Made by a program: the position numbers and the translations under genes
In this document: one piece after another, positions 5,525 through 5,614 of the stretch
How the letters are laid out: each line of letters begins with the position of its first letter
How positions within the stretch are numbered: position 1 is the first letter of the stretch
DNA from: Pyrinomonadaceae bacterium
GTDB lineage: Bacteria > Acidobacteriota > Blastocatellia > Pyrinomonadales > Pyrinomonadaceae
Length of the DNA stretch: 5,614 nt
Assembly (NCBI GenBank): GCA_025937955.1
Contig: JAICQI010000425.1
Span: forward strand, 1 to 5,614
Reading direction: 5' to 3'
Notes under the pieces: generated by a model
Told to the model about the DNA's origin: nothing
The model's input: only the letters and a program-made list of their open reading frames with translations
Databases searched by the model: none

Positions 5525-5614
5525 GGTCGGGCCACCGGGGGCGCCCCGCTCGGGAATAGATGGGTGGTAAGAAACATGGGCGGGCCCCGAGTGCCGCCCC
5601 ACCAAAGATACAAA
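5525..5614. repeat. GC-rich non-coding tail with inverted repeats
   Basis: No gene is seen after the TAG at 5522-5524. The stretch begins with GGTCGGGCCACC and contains a perfect 10-bp palindrome GGGGCGCCCC (5538-5547), followed by CGCTCGGG. About 40 bases on, GGGCGGGCCCCGAGTGCCGC (5578-5597) partly matches it in inverted orientation, and GGTGG (5563-5567) can pair with CCACC (5599-5603). It may be a repeat-family member or act as a transcript-end structure. No U-run follows, so I do not call it an intrinsic terminator. The window ends inside it. Confidence 0.35.

Noticed and set aside
5525..5603. Intrinsic terminator of the operon.
   Set aside because: GC-rich stems are possible but no U-run follows any of them inside the window.
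1..5614. CRISPR array, tRNA or rRNA genes, phage or insertion-sequence genes.
   Set aside because: No regularly spaced repeats, no tRNA cloverleaf that I could recognise, and no integrase or transposase coding sequence.

Overview
The window looks like a chromosomal stretch from a moderately GC-rich, environmental diderm bacterium. My best guess is Acidobacteriota (Blastocatellia-like), from the style of the proteins and the intergenic repeats; no marker gene here proves it. It carries four genes: the 3' part of a universal stress protein gene (+), a rhodanese-domain lipoprotein gene (-), and a two-gene operon (+) for a membrane-bound molybdopterin oxidoreductase.

Layout. Positions 1-461: UspA-type protein, cut off at its N-terminus by the window edge. 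Positions 467-486: a hairpin between two convergent genes. Positions 483-938 (-): rhodanese lipoprotein. Read conventionally, this gene stops at a TGA (612-614) just after the active-site Cys. The frame continues past it for 42 codons of clear rhodanese C-terminal half to a TAG at 483-485. The TGA sits where relatives carry a second Cys (YCSC changed to YCS-TGA), and a short hairpin with a GGU-containing loop follows at SECIS-like spacing. I therefore annotate the gene as a selenoprotein of 151 residues. Positions 939-1024: divergent promoter region with a near-perfect 26-bp dyad. Positions 1025-2611: fusion of a four-cluster ferredoxin subunit (PsrB/NrfC/DmsB type) with an eight-helix NrfD/PsrC-type quinone-reactive anchor. 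Positions 2612-2704: a gap holding a long imperfect inverted repeat that overlaps the next ribosome binding site. Positions 2705-5524: molybdopterin catalytic subunit of 939 residues with an N-terminal [4Fe-4S] motif and no Tat signal. Positions 5525-5614: GC-rich non-coding tail with inverted repeats.

How they may work together. The fused electron-transfer/anchor protein and the catalytic subunit should form a complex iron-sulfur molybdoenzyme passing electrons between a substrate and the quinone pool. The lack of a Tat signal suggests a cytoplasm-facing catalytic site, as in SoeABC-type complexes. The substrate cannot be read from sequence; sulfur compounds or formate are the obvious candidates. 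A rhodanese-family lipoprotein divergently transcribed from a shared control region suggests, but does not prove, a link to sulfane-sulfur or redox chemistry. The most interesting item is the unannotated selenocysteine-containing rhodanese lipoprotein.
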